Source of the DNA: Pyricularia pennisetigena
Taxonomy: Eukaryota > Ascomycota > Sordariomycetes > Magnaporthales > Pyriculariaceae
Direction of reading: 5' to 3'
DNA: 64,000 nucleotides
Assembly: GCF_004337985.1 (NCBI RefSeq)
Contig: NC_043741.1
Span: forward strand, 7,767,658 to 7,831,657
In this document: positions 46,118 to 57,497 of the stretch, one piece after another
How positions within the stretch are numbered: the first letter of the stretch is position 1
Layout of the letters: every line of letters begins with the position of its first letter
Position numbers and translations under genes: made by a program
Notes under the pieces: model-generated
Database searches by the model: none
What the model was told of the DNA's origin: nothing
Seen by the model: the letters and a program-made list of their open reading frames with translations, nothing else

Positions 46118-47788
46118 ATGTCCCGCCTTCTTCAGGTCGCGCTTTGCGCCTTGCCCTTCGTGGGCTCGGTCGTCTCGGCTGAAGACGTGCTCCACAGTCG
46201 CCGCCTTAGCAAGCGCTTCATCGACGACGAGGGTCATTACAACATCTCGTTCTACCACATCAACGATGTTCATGCCCACCTGGACCAGTTCTCGTCTTCT
46301 GGCACCGACTGCACCAACCCCACCCGCGGCTGCTATGGAGGTTATGCCCGCGTCAAGCACGTCGTTGACCAGACCCGGCCCGATCACCCCGACAGTCTCT
46401 TCCTCAATGCCGGCGACGAGTTCCAGGGTACGCTGTTCTACTCGTACTACGGAGGGGAGAAGATTGCCGAGACTCTCAACCAGCTGGGCTTCGATGGCAT
46501 GACTCTCGGAAACCACGAGTTCGACGGAGGCGACGACAAGCTCGGCGCTTTCCTCGAGAACCTGACCTTCCCCATCATCTCGGCCAACATCAAGAGCTCC
46601 CACCCTGCGCTGAACAAGACCATCAAGCCCTTCCACATCTACGAGCAGTACGACCTGGCCGTCATTGGTGTCACCACCGAGACCACCCCGGGAATTTCGC
46701 GCCCTAGCAACCTGACCACCTTTAGCGACTCGGTCAAGGCTGTCCAGGACACCATCGACCACATCCGCGCCACCACCGACATCAAGCGCATTGCCGCCCT
46801 CACCCACATTGGCTATGAGGAGGACAAGCGTCTGGCAGAACAGACCTCGGGCCTCCACCTGATCATGGGCGGTCACAGCCACACGCTGGTGGGAGACATG
46901 CCGGGCGCCGAGGGCCCTTACCCTACCATCGCCACCAACCGCGACGGCGAGGAGGTCTTTGTCGTCACCGCCTACCGCTGGGGTGAGTACCTGGGCTACA
47001 TTGACGTCACGTACGACTCGGAGGGCAAGATCCTTGCCTACCATGGCGCTCCCATCCACCTTGACAACAAGACGGAGCAAGATCCCGGGCTGCAGGCTCA
47101 GGTCGACGCCTGGAGGGCTCCGTTTGCCGAGTTTGCCGGTGAAGTTGTTGGCTTCACCAACGTCGAGCTCGACCAGACCGCATGCCGTAGCAGCGAGTGT
47201 CTCTTGGGCGATCTCATGGCCGATGCCATGGTTGCCTACCGCAAGGCAGTCACCCCAAACATCGACTTTGCCTTGATCAACGGTGGTGGTGTCCGCGCCA
47301 CCATTCCGGCCGGCAACATCACCCGCGGCGGCGTGCTTACCTCGTTCCCCTTTGGCAACACCATTGTCGACATGACCATCACCGCCTCAGACCTGTGGCT
47401 CGTCCTCGAGGGCCTCGTTTCGGGCGTCAACCAGTTCAACCAAAAGGCCGTTACATCCTTCCCACAGGTGTCCAAGGACATAAACATTGTCTACGACCCC
47501 AACGGCCCCGTCGGCAGCCGCCTGCGCAAGGTCACCATCAACGGCGAGCCGTTGACCAAGGGCGACACCTCGGGCAAGGTGTACACACTTGTCACTCTGG
47601 ACTTCCTGGCCGGTGGTGGCGACAACTTTTTTGTTGCCAGCTCGGGCTTTGCGACCCTGGATGCCCAGGATGTGGTGCTTCTGGAGTACCTGCGCAACAA
47701 CAACCCCATCGACATCAAGCTTGATGGCAGGATACGCACTGGATCCTGTGCGGCCAAGAGGCGGACGAAGCGCGCCGCTGCCTTGTAG
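46118..47788 (+). CDS. Secreted 5'-nucleotidase / metallophosphatase
   Basis: This is an intronless frame of 556 residues. The ATG at 46118 starts a signal peptide (LLQVALCALPFVGSVVSAED), followed by a KR propeptide-like site (RRLSKRF). The N-terminal metallophosphatase domain has the metal motifs NDVHAHLDQF, GDEFQGTLFY, GNHEFDGG, LTHIGYEEDK and GGHSHTL. The C-terminal 5'-nucleotidase domain has ECLLGDLMADAM and NGGGVRATIPAG for nucleotide stacking. The enzyme would dephosphorylate extracellular nucleotides to nucleosides and phosphate. No C-terminal anchor is evident; the protein ends in a basic RRTKRAAAL. Several N-glycosylation sites are present. All metal-ligand residues appear intact. 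Confidence 0.92.
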   Translation: MSRLLQVALCALPFVGSVVSAEDVLHSRRLSKRFIDDEGHYNISFYHINDVHAHLDQFSSSGTDCTNPTRGCYGGYARVKHVVDQTRPDHPDSLFLNAGDEFQGTLFYSYYGGEKIAETLNQLGFDGMTLGNHEFDGGDDKLGAFLENLTFPIISANIKSSHPALNKTIKPFHIYEQYDLAVIGVTTETTPGISRPSNLTTFSDSVKAVQDTIDHIRATTDIKRIAALTHIGYEEDKRLAEQTSGLHLIMGGHSHTLVGDMPGAEGPYPTIATNRDGEEVFVVTAYRWGEYLGYIDVTYDSEGKILAYHGAPIHLDNKTEQDPGLQAQVDAWRAPFAEFAGEVVGFTNVELDQTACRSSECLLGDLMADAMVAYRKAVTPNIDFALINGGGVRATIPAGNITRGGVLTSFPFGNTIVDMTITASDLWLVLEGLVSGVNQFNQKAVTSFPQVSKDINIVYDPNGPVGSRLRKVTINGEPLTKGDTSGKVYTLVTLDFLAGGGDNFFVASSGFATLDAQDVVLLEYLRNNNPIDIKLDGRIRTGSCAAKRRTKRAAAL

Positions 47789-48521
47789 TTGCGCATATCT
47801 CTCTGTACACCTCAAGCCATGTTGTAGGATAGCCCATCTTTTACAATATACAGAAATCAGCTAAGCTGTACTAGACCACGGGTCAAGGTTTCGTCTGATG
47901 GACCAAAAGTGAACCAGAAACAGGATTCTTATATCGGCTGCAACTTTGGATGCGTAGCCATGTCAGGCGTGATTATCGGAACTGAATGCTTGTTTTCTCG
48001 GCTCATCTACTATGATGTTAGGGGTAAGAATCAACACCTTTTGTACAGTTGTGGGCAGCGCGCTGGGNNNNNNNNNNNNNNNNNNNNNNNNNNNNNNNNN
48101 NNNNNNNNNNNNNNNNNNNNNNNNNNNNNNNNNNNNNNNNNNNNNNNNNNNNNNNNNNNNNNNNNNNNNNNNNNNNNNNNNNNNNNNNNNNNNNNNNTGT
48201 TGCTTCAGGCTGCGAAGTACCTATGGGTTGCGATTTTAGAATATTCCCAGAAACAGGGGATTGCTGCGTGATTACGCAGAGTTCAATACTGTGCCGGGGT
48301 GTTGAGTTTTTCGCCCGACACCATAGTAACTCAACCTGCTGCGGGGATATGATTTAAGGTTTGATGTCAGATGAAGCAATATCACGCGGATGCCGACTGC
48401 ACTGATGAGATGGACGTATGATTTAGTTTTTAAGCCGAACGGATCCCCCTCCGGCGAATCGCCCACTCGAGCTTTGCCTACCTTTCCAATGGCAGCTAGA
48501 AGATTCCCACTGGTTAGCACA
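47789..48521. other. Intergenic with assembly gap
   Basis: The spacer between the 5'-nucleotidase and the DAPG-hydrolase-like gene contains 130 Ns. The true content is therefore unknown. An upstream in-frame extension of the next gene begins at an ATG at 48390, but it lacks conserved sequence. Confidence 0.7.
48068..48197. other. Assembly gap, 130 N
   Basis: A run of ambiguous bases. The gap size is as given and may not be the real distance. Confidence 0.99.
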
Positions 48522-49691
48522 ATGTCAAGCACAGGGACGAACGGTTCGGGCGGCGGCAAGCCATCGCAGATCCTCACAGCCACCGTCGGCAAGCCGGCGA
48601 CTCCCAAAATCGTCGAACCGGAAATGCCGGTGGGCACGGGTCCAGATGGCATCCGGCTCGGCAGCGCGGCAGATACGAGCCCCAAAGCAACCACCAGCAC
48701 CACCACCACCACCGAGAAGCAGGAACAAAAAGAAAAGAGCCCACAGACGGCGGGCGCCTCCAGCGACGCCGCTTCGACCCCCGGGAAAGGCTCACCGCCG
48801 GCGCAGCTCGTGCCGCTGACGTACTACCCGCTCGAGACGCAGGCGACACTGGACCGCAACCTGCGGCGGGTGATGGGCAAGCCGTACGACAAGTACTTCC
48901 ACACGTCGCTGCACATCTACAGCGACGTGACGGAGGCGATCCGCAGCCCGATGCCGCGGTCGGGCTACCTGCCGCCGAAGCAGGCGGCAAAGCTCCTGAA
49001 CCCGGGCTACCACGCGCACGAGAACGGGTGGATGGGGCTGGAGGACGGCGGGGCGTACGTGGCGTCGCGCACGCGGTTCGGCAAGGAGGTCACGGGCGAA
49101 ATGATCCAGTGGTGGTTCTGGTGGCACTCGCTCGAGAGCGAGCGCTACGCCCTGTGGTTCCCGCACTGCCACGTCCGCGTCGTGGTGGCGGCGGGCGCGG
49201 ACCGCGCGCTGCTCGAGGACCGGTCGGTGCCGCACGTCCGCAAGTGGCTGGGCGTCACGCACCGCGTCACGGAGCACATTGGGGCCAAGGAGTTGTCGGC
49301 GCACCTGCGGTTCGTCGACCCGGCCCAGTACGGCCTGCCGTGGGACAAGCTCAAGGAGGCCGGCTACGAGGCGGCCGTGTGCGCCGAGGTGAGGGACGGC
49401 TGGGAGCCGCGCCTCAAGATCGGCGACTTTGTGCACCTGTGGCGCCGAGACGCCGTCACGGGCGAGCTGGAGCTGCGGAGCAGGTATTGGTTTGGCAACG
49501 AGACCAGGTTGGACCTGCCGTGCGGCTTGGCCATCCCGCTCGACCTGCCGGCGCGCCTGCTGGGCATCAAGAAGATGAGGGCCGGCCCGTCCCTGGCATA
49601 CGAGCACTTCATCCACGACCAGACAGAGTTTACGAACCTGGCCAGCTTCCTGCCGGCGCTGTATGCGAAATGGGCTGCCGGTCAGCTGTGA
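48522..49691 (+). CDS. PhlG-like (2,4-diacetylphloroglucinol hydrolase family) protein
   Basis: I place the start at ATG 48522 (context CACAATGTC), giving 389 residues; ATGs at 48390 and 48489 are also in frame. The first 95 or so residues are low-complexity. The conserved domain then contains YFHTSLHIYSDVTEAIRSP, GEMIQWWFWWHSLESERYAL, WFPHCHV and YEHFIHDQTEFTNLASFLP. These His/Glu-rich blocks are what I associate with the DAPG hydrolase (PhlG) family, a zinc-dependent C-C hydrolase first known from Pseudomonas that inactivates the antifungal 2,4-diacetylphloroglucinol. Fungal members may act on other phloroglucinol- or polyketide-like substrates. No signal peptide is visible, so it is probably cytosolic. 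Family membership is likely; substrate is inference. Confidence 0.78.
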   Translation: MSSTGTNGSGGGKPSQILTATVGKPATPKIVEPEMPVGTGPDGIRLGSAADTSPKATTSTTTTTEKQEQKEKSPQTAGASSDAASTPGKGSPPAQLVPLTYYPLETQATLDRNLRRVMGKPYDKYFHTSLHIYSDVTEAIRSPMPRSGYLPPKQAAKLLNPGYHAHENGWMGLEDGGAYVASRTRFGKEVTGEMIQWWFWWHSLESERYALWFPHCHVRVVVAAGADRALLEDRSVPHVRKWLGVTHRVTEHIGAKELSAHLRFVDPAQYGLPWDKLKEAGYEAAVCAEVRDGWEPRLKIGDFVHLWRRDAVTGELELRSRYWFGNETRLDLPCGLAIPLDLPARLLGIKKMRAGPSLAYEHFIHDQTEFTNLASFLPALYAKWAAGQL

Positions 49692-50821
49692 GAGGGAGCG
49701 GTCAAGCTGTCCCGGATGTCCCGGATGTCCTGGATGTCCCGGATGTCCCGGATGTCCCGGATGTCCCGGATGTCCCGGACATTGCTGGACAGCCGATATA
49801 GTTTGGGTTGGTGCCATTTAGAGTTTTTTGCGACGTGGCCGCATTTGAGTGGATTCTTGGCTGGTGTGATCCCTGAAACTTTTCAAGCAACTTGAAACCC
49901 CGGACTTGACTTGTTCCCGTACTATTTTCTGCGCTGATTTTGATAGTGTACTGTACTTGGCCGGATACCACGAGGTCTTTTACACCCTTTTCCGTGACTA
50001 TTGTACATAGTGTGTGAGTACCCCGGCGCTTGGTTGTGTCAAAAAGTCAAAAAGTCAAAGGAGAAAAAACTCTTATGGATTAGTTTTAGTCTATTGCAGC
50101 CTCCGTCACTGGTTACTGTAACAGGTTCAATGCTCCTCAGGTTTCCCAACACTCTCCTGGTTCAACAATCTTGACAAAATGATTCTTATAAAGCACTCAG
50201 CAATACCCAGGCTTATGTGGTTTCTGATACATGCACATCTTCCATCTGTTTCCGACATGCTTGGGCTCTGCCAAAGAGACATGACACGGGTTCCACGGTA
50301 GGCGCCCACTCGTATTGCAACATTAGCATGGATTGTTGCCCCAATGTCCTCGGACCGTCTCTGCCGAGCTTCGGATTACCGAGCAGCATTAACTACCGAG
50401 GCCGACAATATATTTGACTCTAGGGCCTATTTTACTTTAATATATTTACTATGGTACATAAGGTTGTGAGTGGGTATTGAGTTGAGTTGTTCTCACATCT
50501 ACTGCAACGGTGGGACGGCTGGAAAGGGAGGGATGATGACAAATGTCATGCTACTGTTCTATATTTCGAGCTGAATGAGGGATGTTCGATGGAAGTATTT
50601 TGTTCTAGTCCAGTTCTTGGCTTCTTCACACGGGTAGTATAAAGGCTTTGACGTTCTCTTTTTTTTATTTTCATGTTTTATACATGCACAACACTCGATA
50701 TTCCAAACCTAGATACAGCCACGATACTCTGAAGCCACAAGTGACCATCTAATACTACGAAAATACAACTACTGTCGTTGAGGTCTTTGTTAAATATATA
50801 AACACATATACGTCGGCGAAA
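49692..50821. other. Intergenic, promoter of OYE gene
   Basis: This spacer contains the 9-bp minisatellite, a short AAAAGTCAA repeat near 50040 and AT-rich sequence near 50420-50450. No gene is supported. Confidence 0.55.
49708..49779. repeat. 9-bp minisatellite, eight copies of TGTCCCGGA
   Basis: There are eight tandem copies; the third has a single C-to-T change. The array begins 17 bases after the stop codon of the PhlG-like gene. Confidence 0.95.
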
Positions 50822-51989
50822 ATGTCTAAACTCTTCACCCCTCTCAAGGTAGGCAACGTCCAGTTGGCCCACCGCATCGCGATGGCACCTATGAGTCGAT
50901 TCCGTGCCGACGACGATCACGTCCCCATGAGCATAGTCGCAGGTGAGTTGCGGTCGTACCGGTGGCATTTCATCACTAGGCTTTGGTGTTAAATAAATTT
51001 AATTTTTTTTTTTTTCTTTTTTAGAATACTACAAACAGCGCGCCTGCGTCCCGGGAACGCTCCTCATCTCCGAGGCAACCCTCATCTCACCCCGCGCGGG
51101 CGCCTACAGAAACTCGCCCGGCATCTGGACCAAGGAGCAAATTGCCGGCTGGAAGGCGGTGACGGACGCGGTGCACGGCCAGGGCAGCTTCATCTACCTG
51201 CAGCTGTGGCACCTGGGGCGAACGGCAGACCCGACGGCGTCGGCACCGGGCCACGAGCTGCTGTCCTCCAGCGCGGTGGCCATGGACGACAAACACCCGA
51301 CGCCGCGTGAGATGACGGAGGAGGAGATCCAGCAGGCGATCCGGGACTTTGCGACGGCGGCCAGGAACGCCATCGAGGCCGGCTTCGACGGCGTCGAGGT
51401 GCACGCGGCGAACGGCTGCCTCGTCGACCAGTTCCTGCAGGACACGTGCAACAAGCGCACCGACGGCTGGGGCGGGTCCGTGGAGAACCGGGCGCGGTTC
51501 GCGCTCGAGGTGACGCGCGCCGTGGTCGAGGCCGTCGGCGCCGACAGGACCAGCATCCGGCTCAGTCCCTACAGCGACTTCCAGGGCATGCTGATGGCGG
51601 ACCCGGCGCCCACCTTTGGCTACGTGGTCGACCAGCTCCGGCCGCTCCGCCTGGCCTTTGTGCACTTTATCGAGTCCAAGAACGGCGACGACACGAGCGT
51701 CGACTGGCTGGTGAAAAGGTACGGCGGCGCCGGGCCCGTCCTGGTCGCCAACGGCTTCACGCCCGAGTCGGCCAAGAAGGCCGTCGACGAGACGTACAAG
51801 GACCTCGACGTCGTCGTGGTTTTTGGTAGGCTGTTCATCGGGAACCCGGACCTGGTGTTTAGGATCAAGGAGGGAGTCCCGACCGAGCCGATCGGCTCTG
51901 AACAGGACTTTGTCACGCCCAAGACGCCCAAGGGCTACATCGACTTTCCCTTTAGTGCAGAGTACCAGGCGTCTGTCAAGGCGAACTGA
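50822..51989 (+). CDS. Old Yellow Enzyme family NAD(P)H:flavin oxidoreductase
   Basis: Exons 50822-50942 and 51025-51989 give 361 residues. The intron has a GTGAGT donor and a T-rich tract before the TAG acceptor. The FMN-binding TIM barrel begins KLFTPLKVGNVQLAHRIAMA. Other family blocks are YLQLWHLGR, VHAANGCLVDQFLQ and RTDGWGGSVENRARF. The substrate carbonyl-binding pair His167 and Asn170 is present. The adjacent position that is normally Tyr (Tyr196 of yeast OYE1, in HSANGY) is Cys172. OYEs reduce activated alkenes of enones and nitro compounds in the cytosol with FMN and NADPH, and some serve in secondary metabolism. The same-strand gene upstream is the PhlG-like hydrolase, 1.1 kb away. 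Confidence 0.92.
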
Positions 51990-53139
51990 GGCCTGTACCT
52001 CGGTTGGGTTGGGTTGGGTTGGTTTGCTTCGTTTGAGCTGGCAATATCCATGGATTCTGGCATCAGTTTAGGCTTTAAACAATACACATAACACTTGTTC
52101 AACTGATACAAGTAGCCGGTGGGGGAAAATGTAACCGTGTAGAAGCATTGCCAAGGCCGGTTCACCTAGCTACCGACGGGACTGAAGCTGAGGCTATATT
52201 AAATCTACAGCATGTATATTTCTGCGGCAATAAACTCAGAAACAAATAAGGAAAAAAAAAGTAAAATAATACACTGGGCTCTCGGCACCAGACACGGCAC
52301 TCAAATGAAGGCATACGACGCGCGGCAACAGACTCGGGATTGCAAATCAAAATGCCCTTTTGTCGTCATCATCTTGCTGGATTCTTCCCTTGTTTGCTCC
52401 CAAGAACCAAAACATGGTCAGAATGCTGCCAATAATGGAACACTATCGTCACTACGTCTGGTGAAACGCAGACTCTAACACCTCGGAAGCTACTGCTACC
52501 ACTACTTAACTGAGAATACGCAATGTGTATTGGGCCTTTGAGGACATCTCTGTGTGTTCAAGAGCTCGGTCAGCTTACGTGGCCTGCCAGGATCAAAACT
52601 TGGTCTTGTCCGCAAATAGAACGGTGTTTTGTGCAAGATGGACAGAGGACAATCAAGTCAACAGCGGTGTCAACAGAGCAAGAGCCTTTATTTTCCCTTG
52701 CAATTTAGACAGCAAACGCGGCGTGTTTCATTGCGACCCGATTATACAACTAAATCATTCGAATCAGCACTTCTCCGTTGGCATCTTCAATCCACAATTC
52801 TAGAAGAGAGGGAGAAAACCGGCAGAAGATTCCACATTTCGGGCAGCGTCGGAGCAAAAATCCACACTGGGACATGGTCTGTTTGGCCTCCTCGGGTTCT
52901 CGGGGGGGTTTGTTTCGTGCCTCCATCTGGGCTCTTGCTCCTTTGGGGTCGGGCTTCAAGTTGGTTGAATGGGCCAGAGAGGGTGTGAGATTTTGCAGTC
53001 TTGTCCGATGTATGGCAGAAAGCCTAGAGCACAGTTGCTTTTGTCGGACTTGCGAGGCGGTCTGTCAAAGATTGGATGACTGCGAGTCGCACCGCCAGCG
53101 TGGCTGATCACCGATCAGGGGGAGCACAGGTGAAGCCAT

Positions 53140-53140
<1 letters not shown>

Positions 53141-53221
<81 letters not shown>
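53141..53221. repeat. (TAG)27 trinucleotide microsatellite
   Basis: There are 81 bases of uninterrupted TAG. It creates artefactual poly-Tyr or poly-Leu frames on the minus strand. Confidence 0.97.
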
Positions 53222-53626
53222 CAACTGTCTATATTGATAATAAAAACATGTACGCAACACATGAGAAGAGCCACCAAATGGTACGAATAGCCAGGTAGCC
53301 GTCCCATCGAAAACACAAACGGACCCAGACACGCACCCCCAGTGTACAGACTGCATCCCCTATCCCTCTATCTTGTGAGCCAACGCAAGCCAGTCACGCC
53401 GACCATCTGAGCATGCCCAACCTCTATCGAAAACACAAACTTTCGACACTATTCGGGGTTCAAATCTTTATTGTCATGTGAAGCTCTACAGTCCCAGTTC
53501 GTGCTCACCTCCCTCTCCTTGGTCTGCTGCAATCTTCACGTCGGGGTGGATCGTTCTGAGAGCAACGACGCTGTCGGATCTTCGGGCCTCGTACCATTTG
53601 TAAACGTCTCAGACCCCAAACTTTCC

Positions 53627-53627
<1 letters not shown>

Positions 53628-53700
<73 letters not shown>
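53628..53700. repeat. T73 homopolymer tract
   Basis: Seventy-three consecutive T lie in non-coding DNA. This is unusually long for a nuclear genome, and assembly or sequencing error in its length is likely. Confidence 0.9.
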
Positions 53701-54056
53701 CCTTTCTTTCGTCTTTTTTGTTTTTCCGGCCGTTTTCCCCATTTCCGGCCCGTCATGTTTATACTCCGCAGCAAAGGCGTCCGCGCACGCCGGACTGGCC
53801 CCGGATTCTGGGAAGCCGTAAATAAGGACCTACCTTGCATGGAAAGATTTATAAAGATACAGGGGGTTCGTGTGGGGTTGGCAGGGGTGTTTCATTTGCC
53901 AAGTTATGGATTGCACGCAGTGGATGTGATGCAAAGGGGGTGTTTGCTAGTCAGAATAAGCCTTTTTGATGTCAGAGCAGAACAACCCCCCCGGTAAGGG
54001 TTAGAGACGGAGGTCTAGAATCGTGCTCACCTTGGATCATTCCTTGAGAGAGAAAT

Positions 54057-54080
54057 AGAGAGAGAGAGAGAGAGAGAGAG
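54057..54080. repeat. (AG)12 microsatellite
   Basis: Twelve perfect AG repeats in non-coding DNA. Confidence 0.9.
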
Positions 54081-54623
54081 TTGGATTTTGACAGAGTTTC
54101 GAATACAATGGTTTGTTAAGCATTCGGATAATGTTGACTTTATCCTATGTTCAAGCTACTGCAGGCTTCTTGTCAACGAATGAACGAACCGTATAAGCTT
54201 AGATGAGAGATTGAGTTAAGATTGTCACATTATTCCTTCATTTACGTCCCTGCATATCTTACCCTACTTGATGCGAATCGGAAACAAAAAGAAAGAAGGA
54301 AATTTACACACAGTCCACACGTATACGCAGCCAAACAATCGCGAACAGCAAAATTCTCCTAATCTCCTCAGCTTGGCCGGGAATTCCCAACTAGGTAAAT
54401 GACCGAAGAAGCAGACAAAAGAAGAAAAAAATTCTTGCACAAAGACCAGCCCTTGGGAAGATTTTCAAGTCACGTACAGCGACTGATGCAGCAGGTGAAA
54501 CGCAGTGAATCTATACGCACACCCTCTTGCTACCCATAACCCATGCCAAGACAATTGTTAATAGCAAGTATCTATTAACAGGCCTGTCTACCACGTTGTC
54601 CACGTGTCCTGACTCTTTTTGCC

Positions 54624-54659
54624 TTTTTTTTTTTTTTTTTTTTCTCTCTCTCTCTCTCT
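54624..54659. repeat. T20 followed by (CT)8
   Basis: A T-run passes directly into a CT microsatellite. Similar T/CT junctions occur at 41441-41469. Confidence 0.88.
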
Positions 54660-57497
54660 TTTTACCATAAGCTACACGGGCACTTGTTCACAGGGACAGG
54701 GGGGAAGACATCGGACGGCCCCGTCCCCCCGCAACGACAGACACGGGATTTCCACACCGGATGGAACGTACAAGTACAGGATCTCTTGGCTGACTTTTGC
54801 TCCCTCTCGCTGGAATGAACCAAGCCCAGTGTGAGGATGACTCGCGCAGTCCCTTGATGCTGACGACAACTGGAGGCAACCCCTATGCGCCCTCGAATTT
54901 GCATGAGAAATCTCCTCGCAAATTTTCACTTCCGGTTCCTGCGTGTCGGAGGGAAACGACTCGAGAGTATACTGTGTTTCTTTTCTTTCTCGTTGACAAA
55001 GATGCGAGGTCAAGATTTGCATTTTCGCGCAAACCTCTTGTCAATGCAGAAGGAAAAAAAAAAAAAAAAATAGTGTCGATCCACCAATGACCATGTTCCA
55101 GATTCTGTTTGGTCGAGGCAACACAGCTTCCCTTGTGGTAGTGCCATTCGTTGGCATTTGCAAGCGAGCAAAACATTGAAATCTCTTGTGAGATCGGCGA
55201 GCATCGCTTGGCGATTTGTGATTTGATTTCTTACCAAGCCTTGTGTGTTCCTGGGTCAGGTTCGGATGGGCTTGACTCTTTGCCAAGGCCCAAGGAAAAT
55301 CTTAGTCTTGGCGAAAGCGTGTCTGACAGCGTATTATGATTCTTGCGATCAGAGGTTTCGTTTGTTTGCGTGGCTTAGGCTTTTTTTTTTCTTTTTTTTT
55401 TCTACCCAACAGTTCACCTACTCCAAAAAATAAAACACCCTTCCCAAGACATGGAGTGGGCTTGTTTGCTACTTACTATATTTAGGCTCGGGTACGGACT
55501 TCAAACATCAGATTGTGGAATTCTATAATCTAACCCGACGGCCAATCTAGCTGTGGCGTGCCTCTTACTCCCCAACTCCAAACGCCTTGACAAATCTTTT
55601 TTTCGCCTCCCGGGTACAGCCTTTTCTCAACAAAGAAGCCAACGAGAAAACTGGAAACTTGTCCCGACGGCGTGGCGGTCCTTGGGAACCATCTTATAGT
55701 TCCCGTTGCTTTATCTCTCATCTGATCCGAACATGGGACGGGCTCAGGCCCGGCAACAGAAAGGATTAGCGAGAGTAATCGACATTGAGTGGCGACTGAT
55801 GTGTCAGTTGAGATAGGTATGCCTGCTGCCCTCTCAATACCATACTACCTACACCCGTATAATGAACTAAAATTGAGACGGATGCGCAGATTTCAGATAT
55901 AGGGGAAGAAAAAAAAAAATCACCACGAAAAGAAGACAAAAGCTAACCGAGACTGCGCACATTATGCTTTTTTCCTTAGCTCGTTTGGACTGTGGCGACA
56001 ATGGGAGACTCCAGATGTCGAGAATTTAGGGGTAAAAATGGCCCGCCTGTCAACGAAAAGCTTGTTACTCCGGACCGTTTCCAAAATAGACACTGAACAA
56101 GCCCAGCCCATGTAGAGGGCAGACAAAAGAGGCAGTTTTTCGGTGAGAAACTGGGTAAAGCAACGTAACACTGGCCAGGTAATCCATGCAGAGAAGAATA
56201 AAATAAAAAATAAAAAAAATGGTTGTCAAGTTTTTTCTTTTTCTTCACCTTCCCCCGCGTCGCATATATTGCCTGACGCTCGGCTGATCATCGTTCCCGT
56301 GAAGGAATTTAAGCCTAAACGGCTTAAATTATGGGGTAAAGTGGTGCGATCCAGGCCACCCTTTTTCTTTTTGTTTCGGGGCGTGAACTTACGTCCAGGG
56401 CCCGGTTGGTCCACCAAGTTACAGTAGACAGGCTTATACAGTCCCGGGTACATCGCTGCTGAACCCCCTTGTGGGTAAGTCCCTCAACGCTGATTTCCTG
56501 AGCTGGTAAACAAAATGTAAATGTGCTTGCAGCCTTTTCCCCTGTTGATCTATTAGTCATGCCCGCCGCCCCTCCCCAACTACGCTCTTATTCGCCCTTG
56601 TTTCACATCACTGTGTGGAACAAAACTCTAACTGATGACCGGTCGTCCGCTTAGTCTGAAGATGTTGTGCCTTGTTTGGTATAGTGCACGGCTCTATATT
56701 TTGGCAGTAAGCCCTAATGGTGGCCATTGCAGCCATCATCCCGGCTCTCGGCCGAATCTGTGGGCTTCTGTAAATTGGTTGATGCTCCTTCGGGTTTGGC
56801 ATTGGACCATGGGGAAGGCTGCGAACTGTAGGCAGACCAAGCCGGCATGTCATTGGACGACACGAGGCCAGATTTATTCAGGTTCGTCTCTTAGCCTAAT
56901 GTCTGCAGATTACTTACGTCGGATACAGCAGTTTGGCATTGGGTTATTAAAGAATTACTGTTATAATAGCAGGAACTAATAACCTTTTTTTTTTTTTTTT
57001 TGCACCTAGTCCCAGACAAATGTTAATCGGGCCTTGGTCGCAGTGACGGTGGAAACCTTTCCAGAAAAGGCAGAAAAGAAAGAAAAAGAAAAAAAAATGT
57101 TTACTATGCGATATACGTAAGGTAGGTAGTATTTCACAAAACAAGCTTGGCAAGCTTGTTTCTTCTCTCTCTCTCTCTTTCATCCCAGAGTCCCGCATTG
57201 GCTCCGCCTGTCGGTCCAATACCGAACTAGTGGCATGCTCCATGGTACCACGCACCTGGCCTCCGCGGGCGCGAGCTCGGGGATCGCTTGCGCTGCCTGA
57301 CAGCGCTTCCCCTGTGAGGCGGAGGCACGAACCACGACCGGGCAGAGAAGCACCGGTCTGGATGGCACACGGGGGTGTCGGAGGTAGGGAGGGTGTACGA
57401 CGGGTAGGGCGTGCCAAGGATTGTCAAGAAGACAATCTAGAGAATCATCGAGCATAGAATAGAGCCAAGGTAACCAGTCCATGGCCCCGGAATCCGA

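Noticed and set aside
48390..48521. N-terminal extension of the PhlG-like protein
   Set aside because: It is in frame but unconserved-looking. The ATG at 48522 has a much better context (CACAATG).
52001..52022. GGTTG repeats resembling telomeric DNA
   Set aside because: The unit is five bases and not TTAGGG. It lies between genes and spans only about 20 bases.
53065..53356. Minus-strand frames rich in Tyr or Leu
   Set aside because: They are generated by the (TAG)27 microsatellite and have no conserved flanks.
53505..53840. Poly-Lys minus-strand and poly-Phe plus-strand frames
   Set aside because: They are products of the T73 homopolymer.
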